A stretch of 64,000 nt of DNA from FLUQ01 sp031550605 (GCA_031550605.1 JAVBOK010000037.1:1-64000); one strand, 5' to 3'. Shown: positions 31,660 to 40,958, numbered from the stretch's first letter. Notes: generated by a model from the letters alone, not told the origin. Numbers and translations: made by a program.

Positions 31660-34600
31660 TGCGCATCCGGGATTTTTCCATCGACCGCTTCGGCGTGCTG
31701 GCGGGCCAGGCCGTGTCGGACCTGCCGCCCGGCGTCACCGTGATCCTGGGCGACAATGAGGCGGGCAAAAGCACCTGCCTGCAATTTTTCCGGGCCATGC
31801 TCTTCGGCTATGCCAGAAACCGGCGCAGCATCGATTACGCCACGGACGGCAAAGCCCCCTCCGGCGGCACGCTGCTGCTGGAAACCGGCGATCTGGGCCT
31901 TCTGCGCCTGACCCGGCGGCCCGGACCCCACGGCGGGCCCGCCACCCTGACCCGTCCCGACGGTTCGGCCTGTCCGGCTTCGGACCTGGCCCTGCTGCTG
32001 CGCGGATGCACGGCGGATTTATACGACAAGGTGTTCGCCTTCAGCCTGACGGATCTTGCGCAATTCGGCGCCCTGAAGGAAGAGGGCATACGCAACGCCT
32101 TGCACGGGGCGGCTTTCGGCACGGGCCTGCGGTCCCCCGGCCAGGTGCTGAAAGAGCTGGACGAGGGCATGAAGCGCCTGTTCGCGCCGCGCGCCGCGAC
32201 TTCCAAAGTGCACCGGCTGCTGGATGAACTGGAGGCGCTGCAGGCGGTTCTGGCGGAGAAAGGGAACGAGGTCGCCCGCTACGCGGCGCTGCGGACGGAG
32301 CTTGCGGCCGTGGACGCGGATCTGGAAGCGGCGAAAGGCGCCCGCAAAGCCCTGGAGGCCGAACAGCGCGGCCTGGAGCAAAAACGCGCCCTGCGCCGCC
32401 GCTGGGAAGCGGTGCGGGACGCGGAAGCGGCGCTTGCCGCGCTGCCTGAAATCCCCGGCGTCTTTGCGGCGGACAGCCGGGAACGCCTGGACGGCCTGCT
32501 GCAGCGTCTGGAAGACAGACGCCTTGCCGGGGCCGGGGCCGAATCCGCGCTTTTGCGTCTGGAACAGGATCTGGCCGGGCAGGCGGGCCGGGCCGATCCG
32601 GTCCTGCTGGCGGCGCACGGGCCCCTTGGATCCTTGCGCGAACGCAAGGAAAGCATTCGCCGCGCGTCCGCGCTGCTGTCCGATCTGGCCGGGGAACAGG
32701 CGGCCCACGCCCGCATTGTGGCGGAAAGCTGCGCGAACCTCGGCAGCGGATGGGATGCGGCGCGCGTGGAGGCGTTCGAACTGACCCTTGCCTTGCGCGA
32801 AGAATGCGCCGGCCTGGGCCGGGAACTGGAGCGGGCGGAGCGGGAAGCCGCGGCGGCGGAGGACGCGTGCCGCCGGCTGGACCGCGAATGCGTTGCCGCC
32901 GGGGCCGCCCTGCGGTCCGCCGGAAACCCGGCGGAAAAACCGGATGCGGATTTTCCCGACGAGGCCGTGGCGGAACGTCTGCACGCCCTTCTGCTGCGCG
33001 CCGCCGAAGCGCACGAAAACACCGGGGCCCTGGCCCTGGCCCGGCGCGGGGCGGAAAAGGCCCTGGACCAGGCCTTGTCCGCCGTGCATCCCGACTGGAC
33101 GCGGCAAAAGCAGGAGCAGCTCAGCCTGGGAATCGCGGAACGCGAAGCGCTGGCCGTCGTCGCCGCCGCCGCCGCCGCCGCGGGCGAGGCCCGCGCGGAA
33201 TCTTCCCGCGCCGCGGAACAGGCGGAAGCCGCCCTCGCGGAGGCGCGGCAGCGCCTGGAAGCCCTGCTCGGGGCGGATGCCGGGGACGGCGCCGGGAAAG
33301 GCGGCCGGACCCCGGCCGAACGCGGGGAAGGGCTGCGCCGGACGCAGGCCGCCTGGCGGCTGCTGGAAGCGGCCCGGCGCAGGCACGAAACCCGCAACGA
33401 ACAGCTGAACGACGTGGTGACGGCCCGGTCCGCCGCCAGTATTCCCGCGCGCGCCGCGCCGCGCGGGCCGGCGCGGCTGTCCGCCCCCCGCCCGCTGACG
33501 CTCGCGGCCGGCCTGCTGGCCCTTGCGGCCGGCGGAACGGCCCTGTACGCCGGCGACCTTTCCGCTTCCTCCCCGCTTGTGCATGCCGGGGCCGGGGAAT
33601 TGATTCTGGCCCTGGCCCTGCTGGCTCTGGGCCTGAAAAGCCGCGCGGGCGCCAACGCCGTTTCCGCGGAAAAGGCCCTGCAGGAACTGGAAGACCGTCT
33701 GATCAGGGCCCGGCAGGCGGCGCGCAGGACCGTGGCGGAAACGGAAACGATCCTGAACGGCGCGCTGGCCGAAAGCCCGGACCTTTTCCCCGAGGGAACC
33801 TACAACCGGGACTTTTTGCCGGAACTGCTGCCCGGCCTGCTGGCGGACGCGGAACGCCGCGTCATGCGCGAAAAGGAGGCCCTGGCCCTGCGGGAACGGG
33901 ACAACAGCTATCTGGAGCGGGAAAAAGCGGCCCTTCTGTTCGCGGAACAGCGCGCGGCCGAAGCGGCGCGGCGGCGCGAGGCGGCCCTTGAATCGGAAAG
34001 CCGCGCCGCCGGCGTCTGGCGGGACGCTCTCGCGCGGCATGCCCTGCCGCCGGACACGGATCCCCGCAACCTGGGGCTGCTGCTGGAAAAGATCGATGCC
34101 GCCGCGTCCCGGCGCTCGGCCTGGGAAGGCCGCGCCGCCGCCTGCCGCGATGCGGAGGAGCGCCTTGCCGCCTGTCTGGAACTTGCCCGGACCGTGCCGG
34201 CTCTGGCGGACATTCTGGCATCCCTGCCGGAAACGGGTTCGGGCCTGGACCCGGAACCGGGGCCCTGGCTGGACGCGGTGCGCCGCTCTCTTGCCGGGTG
34301 GCGCGAGGCCGGACACGAGCGCATCCGGGTTCGCGGGCTGATCGACGAACGGGAAAACCGTCTGCGGGAAACGCGGGCCGCTTTTGCCCGGGCGGAACAG
34401 GACCGGGAAGCGGCCCGGGCCGCCCTGGCGGAAAAACGCCGGGCCTGGTCGGCGTGGCTGTCCGGCTGCCGCCTGAGCCCCGGACTTTCTCCGGAAACGG
34501 CCCGGCTGGCCCTGGAAACGGCGGCCAGGGCCAAAACCGCGCTGGAGCAGGCGCAACTGCAGGGCGAACGCGGGGCGGCGCGCGCGCGCGAACTGGCCGC

Positions 34601-35759
34601 TTTTGCCCGCGAACTGGCGGCGCGGGCCGCCGTGCTGGCGCCGGAACACGCGGCTCTTCCCGCGGTGCGCCAACTGGCGGATGCGGACCCCGCGCAATTT
34701 GCCGCGCTGTCCCGGGGCGCGCCGGCGGCGGCATCCGCCGCGCTTTCTTTGCTGGACGAACTGGCGGCGCGGGCGGAAGCGGCCGCGAATGCGCAGCTGC
34801 TCCGCGCGAGCCGGGAAGGGGAACTGCCCGCCCTGCGCGACGCGCTCGCCCGGGCCCGCGCCCAGATCAGCGCCACGGAGGAGGAGATCGCCGAACTGCT
34901 GCGCCTGGGGCGGTGCGGATCGGCCGAGGAGTATCGCCGCGCCCACGGCCTGTGGCAACAGCGCGAAACCGCCCTGGCGGCCAGAAACGCGCTGGCCGCC
35001 GCGCTGGAACGGGACGCGGCGGAGGCGGGCCTGCCTTCGGCCCCGCCGCACGCGGACCTCGCCGAGGCGGACGAGCGGGAACTGGCGGAACGGGCGGCGG
35101 CGGCCGAAGCTTTGCTTGGGGAAGCGGCCGGCCGCGAACGCGCTCTTGCCGAACGTCGCGGAGGGCTCGCCGGGGCCATGAGCGGCCTGCTGAACGATGC
35201 GGGGCTGCAGGAGCTGCTTGGGCGCGAGGAAAGCCTGAAAGAGGACATCGCGCGCCAGGCGGAAGAATGGTCCCGCCTGGCCCTGGCCAGGCAGTTGCTG
35301 CTGTCCGCCAAACGCCGCTTTGAATCCGAGCGCCAGACCGGCGTGGCGCGCCATGCCGGGGAACTGTTCAGGTCCTTTACCGGCGGGGCGTACAGCGCCA
35401 TCAGCGTGTCCCTGGATGACGAGTCGGTGCAGGCCGTATCCCGCAGGGGCGAGGTCAAAAACGCGGAAAGCGGGCTCAGCCGGGGCACGCGCGAGCAGCT
35501 GTACCTGGCCCTGCGCCTGGCCTACGTGCGCGACCACGGGGCGCAGGCGGAAACCCTGCCGGTGATCATGGACGACATCCTGGTCAATTTCGACGCCCGC
35601 CGAGCCGGCAATACGGCCGCCGCCCTGGCGGCGTTCGCGCGGGACAACCAGATTCTCTTTTTCACCTGCCACGAGGCCACGGCCGGCATGCTGGCCGACG
35701 CCGCGCCCGGTTCCGCGCGCTGCCTGCTGCGGGACGGGGTGTTCGAGCGGGTGTTGTGA
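31659..35759 (+). CDS. yhaN: YhaN-type SMC-like ATPase (AAA_27)
   Basis: A 1366-residue SbcC/Rad50-like ATPase. The N-terminal half-ATPase opens MRIRDFSIDRFG with Walker A GDNEAGKST (~residue 30). Long Ala/Arg/Glu coiled coils run from ~190 to ~600 and from ~680 to ~1230. Between them, at ~613-660, are two hydrophobic stretches (LTLAAGLLALAAGG and LILALALLALGL) that look like a membrane hairpin, a feature also known in Bacillus YhaN. The C-terminal half-ATPase has the ABC signature LSRGTREQLYLALR and Walker B LPVIMDDILVNFD. It should work with YhaO in DNA-end processing, possibly tethered to the membrane. Coupling to yhaO is tight (TGATG overlap). Confidence 0.86.
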   Translation: MRIRDFSIDRFGVLAGQAVSDLPPGVTVILGDNEAGKSTCLQFFRAMLFGYARNRRSIDYATDGKAPSGGTLLLETGDLGLLRLTRRPGPHGGPATLTRPDGSACPASDLALLLRGCTADLYDKVFAFSLTDLAQFGALKEEGIRNALHGAAFGTGLRSPGQVLKELDEGMKRLFAPRAATSKVHRLLDELEALQAVLAEKGNEVARYAALRTELAAVDADLEAAKGARKALEAEQRGLEQKRALRRRWEAVRDAEAALAALPEIPGVFAADSRERLDGLLQRLEDRRLAGAGAESALLRLEQDLAGQAGRADPVLLAAHGPLGSLRERKESIRRASALLSDLAGEQAAHARIVAESCANLGSGWDAARVEAFELTLALREECAGLGRELERAEREAAAAEDACRRLDRECVAAGAALRSAGNPAEKPDADFPDEAVAERLHALLLRAAEAHENTGALALARRGAEKALDQALSAVHPDWTRQKQEQLSLGIAEREALAVVAAAAAAAGEARAESSRAAEQAEAALAEARQRLEALLGADAGDGAGKGGRTPAERGEGLRRTQAAWRLLEAARRRHETRNEQLNDVVTARSAASIPARAAPRGPARLSAPRPLTLAAGLLALAAGGTALYAGDLSASSPLVHAGAGELILALALLALGLKSRAGANAVSAEKALQELEDRLIRARQAARRTVAETETILNGALAESPDLFPEGTYNRDFLPELLPGLLADAERRVMREKEALALRERDNSYLEREKAALLFAEQRAAEAARRREAALESESRAAGVWRDALARHALPPDTDPRNLGLLLEKIDAAASRRSAWEGRAAACRDAEERLAACLELARTVPALADILASLPETGSGLDPEPGPWLDAVRRSLAGWREAGHERIRVRGLIDERENRLRETRAAFARAEQDREAARAALAEKRRAWSAWLSGCRLSPGLSPETARLALETAARAKTALEQAQLQGERGAARARELAAFARELAARAAVLAPEHAALPAVRQLADADPAQFAALSRGAPAAASAALSLLDELAARAEAAANAQLLRASREGELPALRDALARARAQISATEEEIAELLRLGRCGSAEEYRRAHGLWQQRETALAARNALAAALERDAAEAGLPSAPPHADLAEADERELAERAAAAEALLGEAAGRERALAERRGGLAGAMSGLLNDAGLQELLGREESLKEDIARQAEEWSRLALARQLLLSAKRRFESERQTGVARHAGELFRSFTGGAYSAISVSLDDESVQAVSRRGEVKNAESGLSRGTREQLYLALRLAYVRDHGAQAETLPVIMDDILVNFDARRAGNTAAALAAFARDNQILFFTCHEATAGMLADAAPGSARCLLRDGVFERVL

Positions 35760-35830
35760 ACCGCGGGGCATTTTCCCCTTTGAATTGCTCCGCGCGGGCA
35801 CAATGCTCTGGCCTTGCGGAACATGGCGCG

Positions 35831-35855
35831 GCGGCCCGGACGATGGCCGGGCCGC
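35831..35855. terminator. Stem-loop between convergent yhaN and ihfA
   Basis: A perfect 9-bp inverted repeat GCGGCCCGG/CCGGGCCGC with a 7-base loop lies in the 172-base gap between two convergent genes. It may act as a bidirectional terminator or stop RNA read-through, although no T-tract follows. A degenerate copy of the GGGGCGTTTTC-type stem-loop (GGGGCATTTTC ... GAATTGCTCC) is at ~35764-35791 in the same gap. Confidence 0.4.
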
Positions 35856-35931
35856 CAGCGGCCGGCGGAGCAGGAAAGGCCGGCAACACGGGCCGCCGTA
35901 AGAAAGCCCGTGGCGAAAAGACGCCGCGCGT

Positions 35932-36225
35932 TTATTCGTTGTTCAGTTCGGCGCGGAATTTGCGGGAAAGCCGGAACACCACGACCTTGCGCGGGGGCAG
36001 GGTGATGCTCTCGTCCGTGTGCGGGTTGCGGCCCCGGCGGGCTTTTTTGGCAGAGGCTTCAAACTTGCCGAAACCGCTGATCAGCCGGGCCTGGTCGTTT
36101 TTGATCGCCTGCGTGGTGATGCGCGACAGGGTTTCAACAATGTTTTTCACTTCGCCGCGGTTGCGTTCGGTCTTTTCGTAGATGGCGTCGACAATCTCGG
36201 CCTTGGTCAGGGTTTTTCCGTTCAT
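35932..36225 (-). CDS. ihfA: Integration host factor alpha subunit
   Basis: A 97-residue HU/IHF-fold DNA-bending protein. The sequence TLTKAEIVDAIYEKT at the start, the beta-arm region GRNPHTDESITLPPRK with the intercalating Pro, and the C-terminal helix are typical of IHF-alpha. It would dimerise with IHF-beta to bend DNA, including at sigma-54 promoters of the kind seen at 2870 and 5258. Two adjacent ATG codons are possible (36228 and 36225); the second is preferred because GGAGG then lies six bases upstream rather than three. It is downstream of and in the same direction as the HIT gene. Confidence 0.92.
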   Translation of the reverse strand: MNGKTLTKAEIVDAIYEKTERNRGEVKNIVETLSRITTQAIKNDQARLISGFGKFEASAKKARRGRNPHTDESITLPPRKVVVFRLSRKFRAELNNE

Positions 36226-36334
36226 CATGATCCTCCGCAGGCTGTCGGAACTGCTGTCTTGTGTCTCGTGCCCGCGCCGTTCCGCCCTGAAGGCGCGCCG
36301 GCACAGCGGTCCGCCGGACGGGACGGCGGTTGTT

Positions 36335-36763
36335 TCATATATGGAGGCCGATCGCGGCGGCCACGGACTGCATGGACGCCGCGTCGGCATAGGGGCGGTG
36401 CGGCCAGTGGGTCAGCCCGTCCCCTTCAAAACGCGGGATCACGTGCCAGTGGGTGTGGAAAACCATCTGCCCGGACGCGGCGAAATTGTTCTGCAGGCAG
36501 TTGAACCCTTCCGCGCCGGTGGCGGCCATGACCGCCCTGCCTACCTTGCCCAGGGCCGCGATCACGGGCCCGCCCAGATGGCCGGGCATGTCCAGCAGGG
36601 TGGGGTAATGCCCTTTCGTGATGACCAGACTGTGCCCCGGGGCCACGGGGTTGATATCCAGAAACACGAGAATGTCCGTGTCTTCGTAGACGCGGACGCC
36701 GGGTAATTCGTCCTTGACGATGCGGCAGAAAATGCAGGATTCTGATGCGGGCGTTTCCGTCAT
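36335..36763 (-). CDS. hinT: HIT-family (histidine triad) nucleotide hydrolase
   Basis: A 142-residue HIT protein. It has CIFCRI near the N-terminus (half of a zinc site) and the histidine triad HTHWHVIPR at residues ~95-103. Family members hydrolyse nucleoside phosphoramidates or dinucleoside polyphosphates. The ATG at 36763 has GAGGG six bases upstream; an in-frame start 18 codons earlier has no support. The ihfA gene follows 109 bases downstream on the same strand. Confidence 0.9.
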   Translation of the reverse strand: MTETPASESCIFCRIVKDELPGVRVYEDTDILVFLDINPVAPGHSLVITKGHYPTLLDMPGHLGGPVIAALGKVGRAVMAATGAEGFNCLQNNFAASGQMVFHTHWHVIPRFEGDGLTHWPHRPYADAASMQSVAAAIGLHI

Positions 36764-36864
36764 GGGAACCCTCGGTAAAGAGAAAATAATTCCAGACCCG
36801 TAGGCACAATATAGCAATCAGGCCGGGCGCGCAAGCATGTTTTGCCGCCGGCGGGCAACGGCTC

Positions 36865-37926
36865 ATGGCGCATATCCGTTTTTCCCACCCGGAACCCGCG
36901 GGCGACCCCATCCTTGTGCATCCGGTGTTCCTGCCGTTTCAGGGCTGCCCCGGCATACGGGGCCGCTGCATCTTCTGCGCCCAGACCGTGCAGACCGGCC
37001 GGGCCGTCTCGCCCGTTGCCGACGCCCTTTCCCGCGCGCGGAAGGAATTGGAAGAGGCGCTGTCCGCCGGCGCGCCGGCGCGGGAACTGGCCTTTTACGG
37101 CGGGACCTTTACCTCGCTGCCCTGGCGCGAGCAGGCGGCCTGTCTGGACCTGGCCCGTGAGTATCGTGAAAGGGGCCTGGTCGCGCGGGTGCGCGCCTCC
37201 ACCCGGCCGGACGCCGCGGATGCGGCCGATCTGGCCGCCCTGCGTGACGCCGGCCTGGATATGCTGGAACTGGGAGCGCAAAGTTTTGACGGCGCGGTTC
37301 TTGCCCGCGCCAGGCGGGGGTATGACGGCGAAACGGTGCGCGCCGGCTGCCGCGCCGTGCTCGATGCGGGCCTGATTCTGGGCGTGCAGCTGATGCCGGG
37401 GCTGCCGGGCATGGACGGCGGCACCTTTCTTCGCGATGTGGACGCGGCCCTGTCCCTGCGGCCGGCGACCCTGCGCCTGTACCCCTGCCTGGTGCTGGAG
37501 GGCACGGAACTGGCCCGCATGTGGCGGGCGGGGGCATTTGTCCCCTGGTCCCTGGAAGAGACGCTGCCCCTGCTGGCGCGGGCTCTTGCCGCCGCCTGGG
37601 CCGCAAAGGTCCGGGTCATCCGCATGGGCCTCGCGCCGGAGCCGGACCTTGTCCGCGGGGGCATCCTGGCCGGGCCCCACCATCCCGCCCTGGGGGCCAG
37701 GGCCAGGGGCATGGCCCTGTATCTGCTTATCCGCGAAAGGCTGGGCCAGGGCGCGCCCGGCGGCGGGTTCGCCCTTTCGCTGCCCCGCCGCCTGCAGGGC
37801 GAATTCTGGGGCCATGGGGGGGAATTGAAACGCGCGTACGCGGACCTGGGGTTGATTCCCGGCGGCGTGCGCTGGGGGGATGGACCCGGCATCAAGATTG
37901 AAATCCCGGATACCGGTCCGGAATAG
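36865..37926 (+). CDS. Radical SAM protein, Elp3/HemN-like, with a widened cluster motif
   Basis: A 353-residue radical S-adenosylmethionine protein. The [4Fe-4S] motif is near residues 28-38 in FQGCPGIRGRCIFCAQ, a Cys-X6-Cys-X2-Cys pattern instead of the canonical Cys-X3-Cys-X2-Cys. The SAM-binding GGTF motif (FYGGTFTSL) and Elp3-like segments such as MLELGAQSFD and GVQLMPGLPGMD follow. The best guess is an Elp3-type or coproporphyrinogen-oxidase-like enzyme of unknown substrate; there is no acetyltransferase domain, so it is not a full Elp3. The start at 36865 lies 101 bases from the divergent hinT start. Confidence 0.8.
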   Translation: MAHIRFSHPEPAGDPILVHPVFLPFQGCPGIRGRCIFCAQTVQTGRAVSPVADALSRARKELEEALSAGAPARELAFYGGTFTSLPWREQAACLDLAREYRERGLVARVRASTRPDAADAADLAALRDAGLDMLELGAQSFDGAVLARARRGYDGETVRAGCRAVLDAGLILGVQLMPGLPGMDGGTFLRDVDAALSLRPATLRLYPCLVLEGTELARMWRAGAFVPWSLEETLPLLARALAAAWAAKVRVIRMGLAPEPDLVRGGILAGPHHPALGARARGMALYLLIRERLGQGAPGGGFALSLPRRLQGEFWGHGGELKRAYADLGLIPGGVRWGDGPGIKIEIPDTGPE

Positions 37927-37975
37927 CGGGAAAGGCCCGCTGTGATAAAAATCCGTTGCGTTCTGCCCTGATCCG

Positions 37976-38004
37976 TATACTGTCGGTAATAGGCCCTAAT
38001 AGGG
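37976..38004 (+). promoter_or_regulatory. Candidate katA promoter and operator-like palindrome
   Basis: A TATACT hexamer (37976-37981) makes a plausible -10 box, but the best -35 (TTGCGT, 37956-37961) is only 14 bases away, so the promoter is unsure. Just downstream is a perfect palindrome CCCTAATAGGG (37994-38004), overlapping two direct TAATAGG repeats one helical turn apart (37987 and 37997). Its place between the -10 box and the catalase gene suits a repressor site, possibly peroxide-responsive; it does not match a standard PerR or OxyR box. Confidence 0.35.
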
Positions 38005-38027
38005 TACTTCTGATAGTGGAGGGTGCC

Positions 38028-39539
38028 ATGGCTGACAAAAAAAATGTGTTGACCACAGCATTCGGTTCTCCGGTCGCCAACGACCTGAACAGTGTAACAG
38101 CCGGACCTCGCGGTCCCGTCCTGATCCAGGACGGGCATCTGCTTGAAAAACTGGGCCATTTCGGCAGGGAGCGTATCCCTGAAAGAGTTGTGCATGCCAA
38201 GGGCGCGGGCGCTTACGGCTATTTCGAGTGCACCAGGGACATGAGCAAATATACGAAAGCCTGCCTTTTTTCGGCGGCGGGCAAGCGCACGGACCTGTTC
38301 GCGCGCTTTTCCACCGTGGGCGGCGAAAAGGGGTCGGCGGACACGGAACGCGACCCGCGCGGGTTCGCGGTCAAGTTCTACACCGAGGAAGGCAACTACG
38401 ACATGGTGGGGAACAACACCCCGGTCTTCTTCATCCACGATCCGCTGAAATTTCCCGATTTCATCCATACCCAGAAACGCAATCCCGCCACCAACTGCAA
38501 GGATCCGGACATGTTCTGGGATTTCCTGTCCCTGACGCCCGAATCCATGCATCAGGTGACCATCCTTTTTTCCGACCGGGGCACCCCGGACGGATACCGC
38601 CACATGAACGGCTACGGCAGCCATGCCTACAAATGGTACAACGCGGCGGGCGAATGCTTCTGGGTCAAGTACCACTTCAAAACGGACCAGGGGAACAGGA
38701 CCCTGACCCGGGAACAGGCCGACGCCCTGAAGGCCACGGACCCCGATTACGCCACCCGCGACCTGTACAACGCCGTCGCGGAAGGGCGCTTCCCCTCCTG
38801 GACCCTCGAGATGCAGATCATGCCGGAGCAGGATGCCGACGCCTACCGTTTTGACGTTTTCGACGTGACCAAGGTCTGGCCGCACAAGGATTATCCGCCC
38901 ATCGTGGTCGGCAGGATGGTGCTGAACAAAAACCCGGAAAACTATTTCGCGGAAGTGGAACAGTCCGCGTTCAACCCTTCCAGTTTTATTCCCGGCATTG
39001 CCGCGTCCCCGGACAAGATGCTGCAGGGGCGGCTGTTCTCGTACCACGATACCCACATCCACCGCCTGGGGGCCAATTATCACCTGATCCCGGTGAACAG
39101 CCCCAAGAACGCGCCGGAACGCAACTACCAGCGTGACGGCCCCATGCGCGTGGACAACGGCGGCGGTTCCGGCCCCAATTACTGGCCCAACAGTTTCGGC
39201 GGGCCGAACCCCGACCCGGCGGCGGATGAACCGCCCGCCCTCTTGAGCGGCGCGGCCGGACGCCAGCCGTACCAGCACCCCAACGACGATTTTTCCCAGC
39301 CCGGCGAGCTGTTCCGCACGGTCATGTCCGATCGGGACCGCCACCATCTGATCGGCAACATCGTCGCCCACCTGGGCGGCGCCTGCCAGCGCATCCAGTA
39401 CCGCCAGGCCGCCCTGTTCCACAAGGCCGACCCGGAGTACGGCGGCGGCGTGGCCGGGGGCCTGGGCCTGGAAATTGAAAAGGTGAAAAAACTGGCCGCC
39501 CTGGACCAGGAAGAACTGGTCAAGGTCACGGCCTTGTGA
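38028..39539 (+). CDS. katA: Monofunctional haem catalase (small-subunit type)
   Basis: A 503-residue catalase of the small-subunit clade, normal length. The distal His is in VVHAKGAGAYGYFE, the distal Asn in MVGNNTPVFFIHDP, and the proximal haem-ligand Tyr in RLFSYHDTHIHRLG. It breaks down hydrogen peroxide in the cytoplasm. An oxygen-protective catalase together with rubrerythrin suggests an anaerobe that meets oxygen or peroxide. The ATG at 38028 follows GGAGGG; longer starts upstream are unsupported. Convergent with miaB. Confidence 0.96.
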   Translation: MADKKNVLTTAFGSPVANDLNSVTAGPRGPVLIQDGHLLEKLGHFGRERIPERVVHAKGAGAYGYFECTRDMSKYTKACLFSAAGKRTDLFARFSTVGGEKGSADTERDPRGFAVKFYTEEGNYDMVGNNTPVFFIHDPLKFPDFIHTQKRNPATNCKDPDMFWDFLSLTPESMHQVTILFSDRGTPDGYRHMNGYGSHAYKWYNAAGECFWVKYHFKTDQGNRTLTREQADALKATDPDYATRDLYNAVAEGRFPSWTLEMQIMPEQDADAYRFDVFDVTKVWPHKDYPPIVVGRMVLNKNPENYFAEVEQSAFNPSSFIPGIAASPDKMLQGRLFSYHDTHIHRLGANYHLIPVNSPKNAPERNYQRDGPMRVDNGGGSGPNYWPNSFGGPNPDPAADEPPALLSGAAGRQPYQHPNDDFSQPGELFRTVMSDRDRHHLIGNIVAHLGGACQRIQYRQAALFHKADPEYGGGVAGGLGLEIEKVKKLAALDQEELVKVTAL

Positions 39540-39554
39540 TCGGGCAACGCCCGC

Positions 39555-39592
39555 TCCGGCGCCTACCGGCGGCGATGAATGCCGCCCGCGCC
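39555..39592. repeat. 38-bp dispersed repeat, copy 2
   Basis: The 38 bases match the reverse complement of 30103-30140 at 37 positions. The element lies in the 72-base gap between the convergent katA and miaB genes, where its GGCGGC/GCCGCC hairpin could act as a terminator for both. Confidence 0.75.
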
Positions 39593-39611
39593 GGGGCGGG
39601 AAAGCCCCGGT

Positions 39612-40958
39612 TCATATCTGGTCGCCCTTGAGGCCGTGCATGCTGGAGCCGGTGACGCGCACGGCCACGACGGCCCCGGTCCGGCCGTTCGCCGGCTCCG
39701 GCCCGGCCACGCGCACGATGACGGTGTGGCCGCGTTCTTCCCGCCCCTGCCAGTACGATGCGCCGGGCAGGGGTTCTTTGGCTCTGGCCGGGTTTTCCAG
39801 CATCACGCGGATGGTTTCGCCGCGCATGGCTTCCAGCAGCCGGCGGGAATGCTCGAACTGCCATCCCTGCAGGCGCGAGAGGCGCTCGAGTTTGGTTTCC
39901 TTGTCCAGCTTGCCCGGCAGCATGGAAGCTTTGGTGCCCGGCCGGTCGGAATAGGCGAAGGAAAAGCTGGCCGCGAACGGCACGGCCCGCATGACGGACA
40001 GGGTTTCCTGAAATTCCGCCTCGCTTTCGCCGGGAAAGCCCACGATGATGTCCGTGGAAAAATGCATTTCCGGCCGGGCCGCGCGCAGATCCTCCACCAG
40101 GCGCATGTAGCGGGCGCTGTCGTAGCGCCGGCCCATAAGGCGCAGGATGCGGTCGGACCCTGATTGCAGGGGCAGATGCAGGCGCGGGGACAGGGCCGGC
40201 AGGTCGGCGAAGGCCCGGATCACGTCCGGCCCCAGGTCTTTCGGGTGCGGGGTGATGAAGCGCAGCCGGGCAAGGCCCGGCAGGGCCGCCGCCTTGTACA
40301 GCAATTCCGCGAAGGAGCATTCGCCGGAATCAAGGCCGAAGGCGTTGACGTTTTGTCCCAGCAGGGTGATTTCCCTGGCCCCGCGGTCGAGCAGGGCGCG
40401 GCATTCATCCAGCACCGCCCCCGCGGCGCGGGATTTCTGCCGGCCGCGCACATGGGGCACGATGCAGTACGCGCAGAAATTGTCGCAGCCCTGCATGATG
40501 GAAACAAAGGCCGCCGGCGGCACGGGCCCGCCATGCAGGGCCAGGTTCCGTTCCTCGTACCGGTCGGCGAAATCCAGCAGGCTGATGCGCAGGGAAGGCT
40601 CGTCCGCCAGACGGGCGATGGCCGCGGGCGCGGAGGCGATGCCGTCGGTGCCGAAAACCAGGCGCACCTGCCTGAAGCGGCCGAACAGTTTTTTTCCCAC
40701 CTGCTGCGCCACGCAGCCGCCCACGCAGACCAGCACGTCCGGGCTGTCGTTTGTGGCGTTGCGGATGCGGCCGATCTCGCTGTACACTTTCTGTTCCGGC
40801 TTGTCGCGCACGGAGCAGGTGTTGAGGATGCGGACGGCGGCTTTTTCCGGCGGCGCCTCGCAAAAGCCCTGCGCCAGCAAGGACCGGCGGAGCCAGTCCG
40901 AATCCGCCGCGTTCATCTGGCAGCCGAAGGTGGTGATGTGAAAGGTACGTTCGGTCAT
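39612..40958 (-). CDS. miaB: tRNA-2-methylthio-N6-dimethylallyladenosine synthase
   Basis: A 448-residue methylthiotransferase. The UPF0004 domain (1-~120) has the auxiliary-cluster cysteines in TFGCQMNAADSD, NTCSVRDKPEQK and VGGCVAQ. The radical SAM motif is CDNFCAYC (~residue 155) and the C-terminal TRAM domain spans ~375-445. The MiaB signature wording GCQMN distinguishes it from RimO and MtaB. It adds a methylthio group to i6A37 of tRNAs that read codons beginning with U. Monocistronic, facing katA. Confidence 0.94.
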   Translation of the reverse strand: MTERTFHITTFGCQMNAADSDWLRRSLLAQGFCEAPPEKAAVRILNTCSVRDKPEQKVYSEIGRIRNATNDSPDVLVCVGGCVAQQVGKKLFGRFRQVRLVFGTDGIASAPAAIARLADEPSLRISLLDFADRYEERNLALHGGPVPPAAFVSIMQGCDNFCAYCIVPHVRGRQKSRAAGAVLDECRALLDRGAREITLLGQNVNAFGLDSGECSFAELLYKAAALPGLARLRFITPHPKDLGPDVIRAFADLPALSPRLHLPLQSGSDRILRLMGRRYDSARYMRLVEDLRAARPEMHFSTDIIVGFPGESEAEFQETLSVMRAVPFAASFSFAYSDRPGTKASMLPGKLDKETKLERLSRLQGWQFEHSRRLLEAMRGETIRVMLENPARAKEPLPGASYWQGREERGHTVIVRVAGPEPANGRTGAVVAVRVTGSSMHGLKGDQI

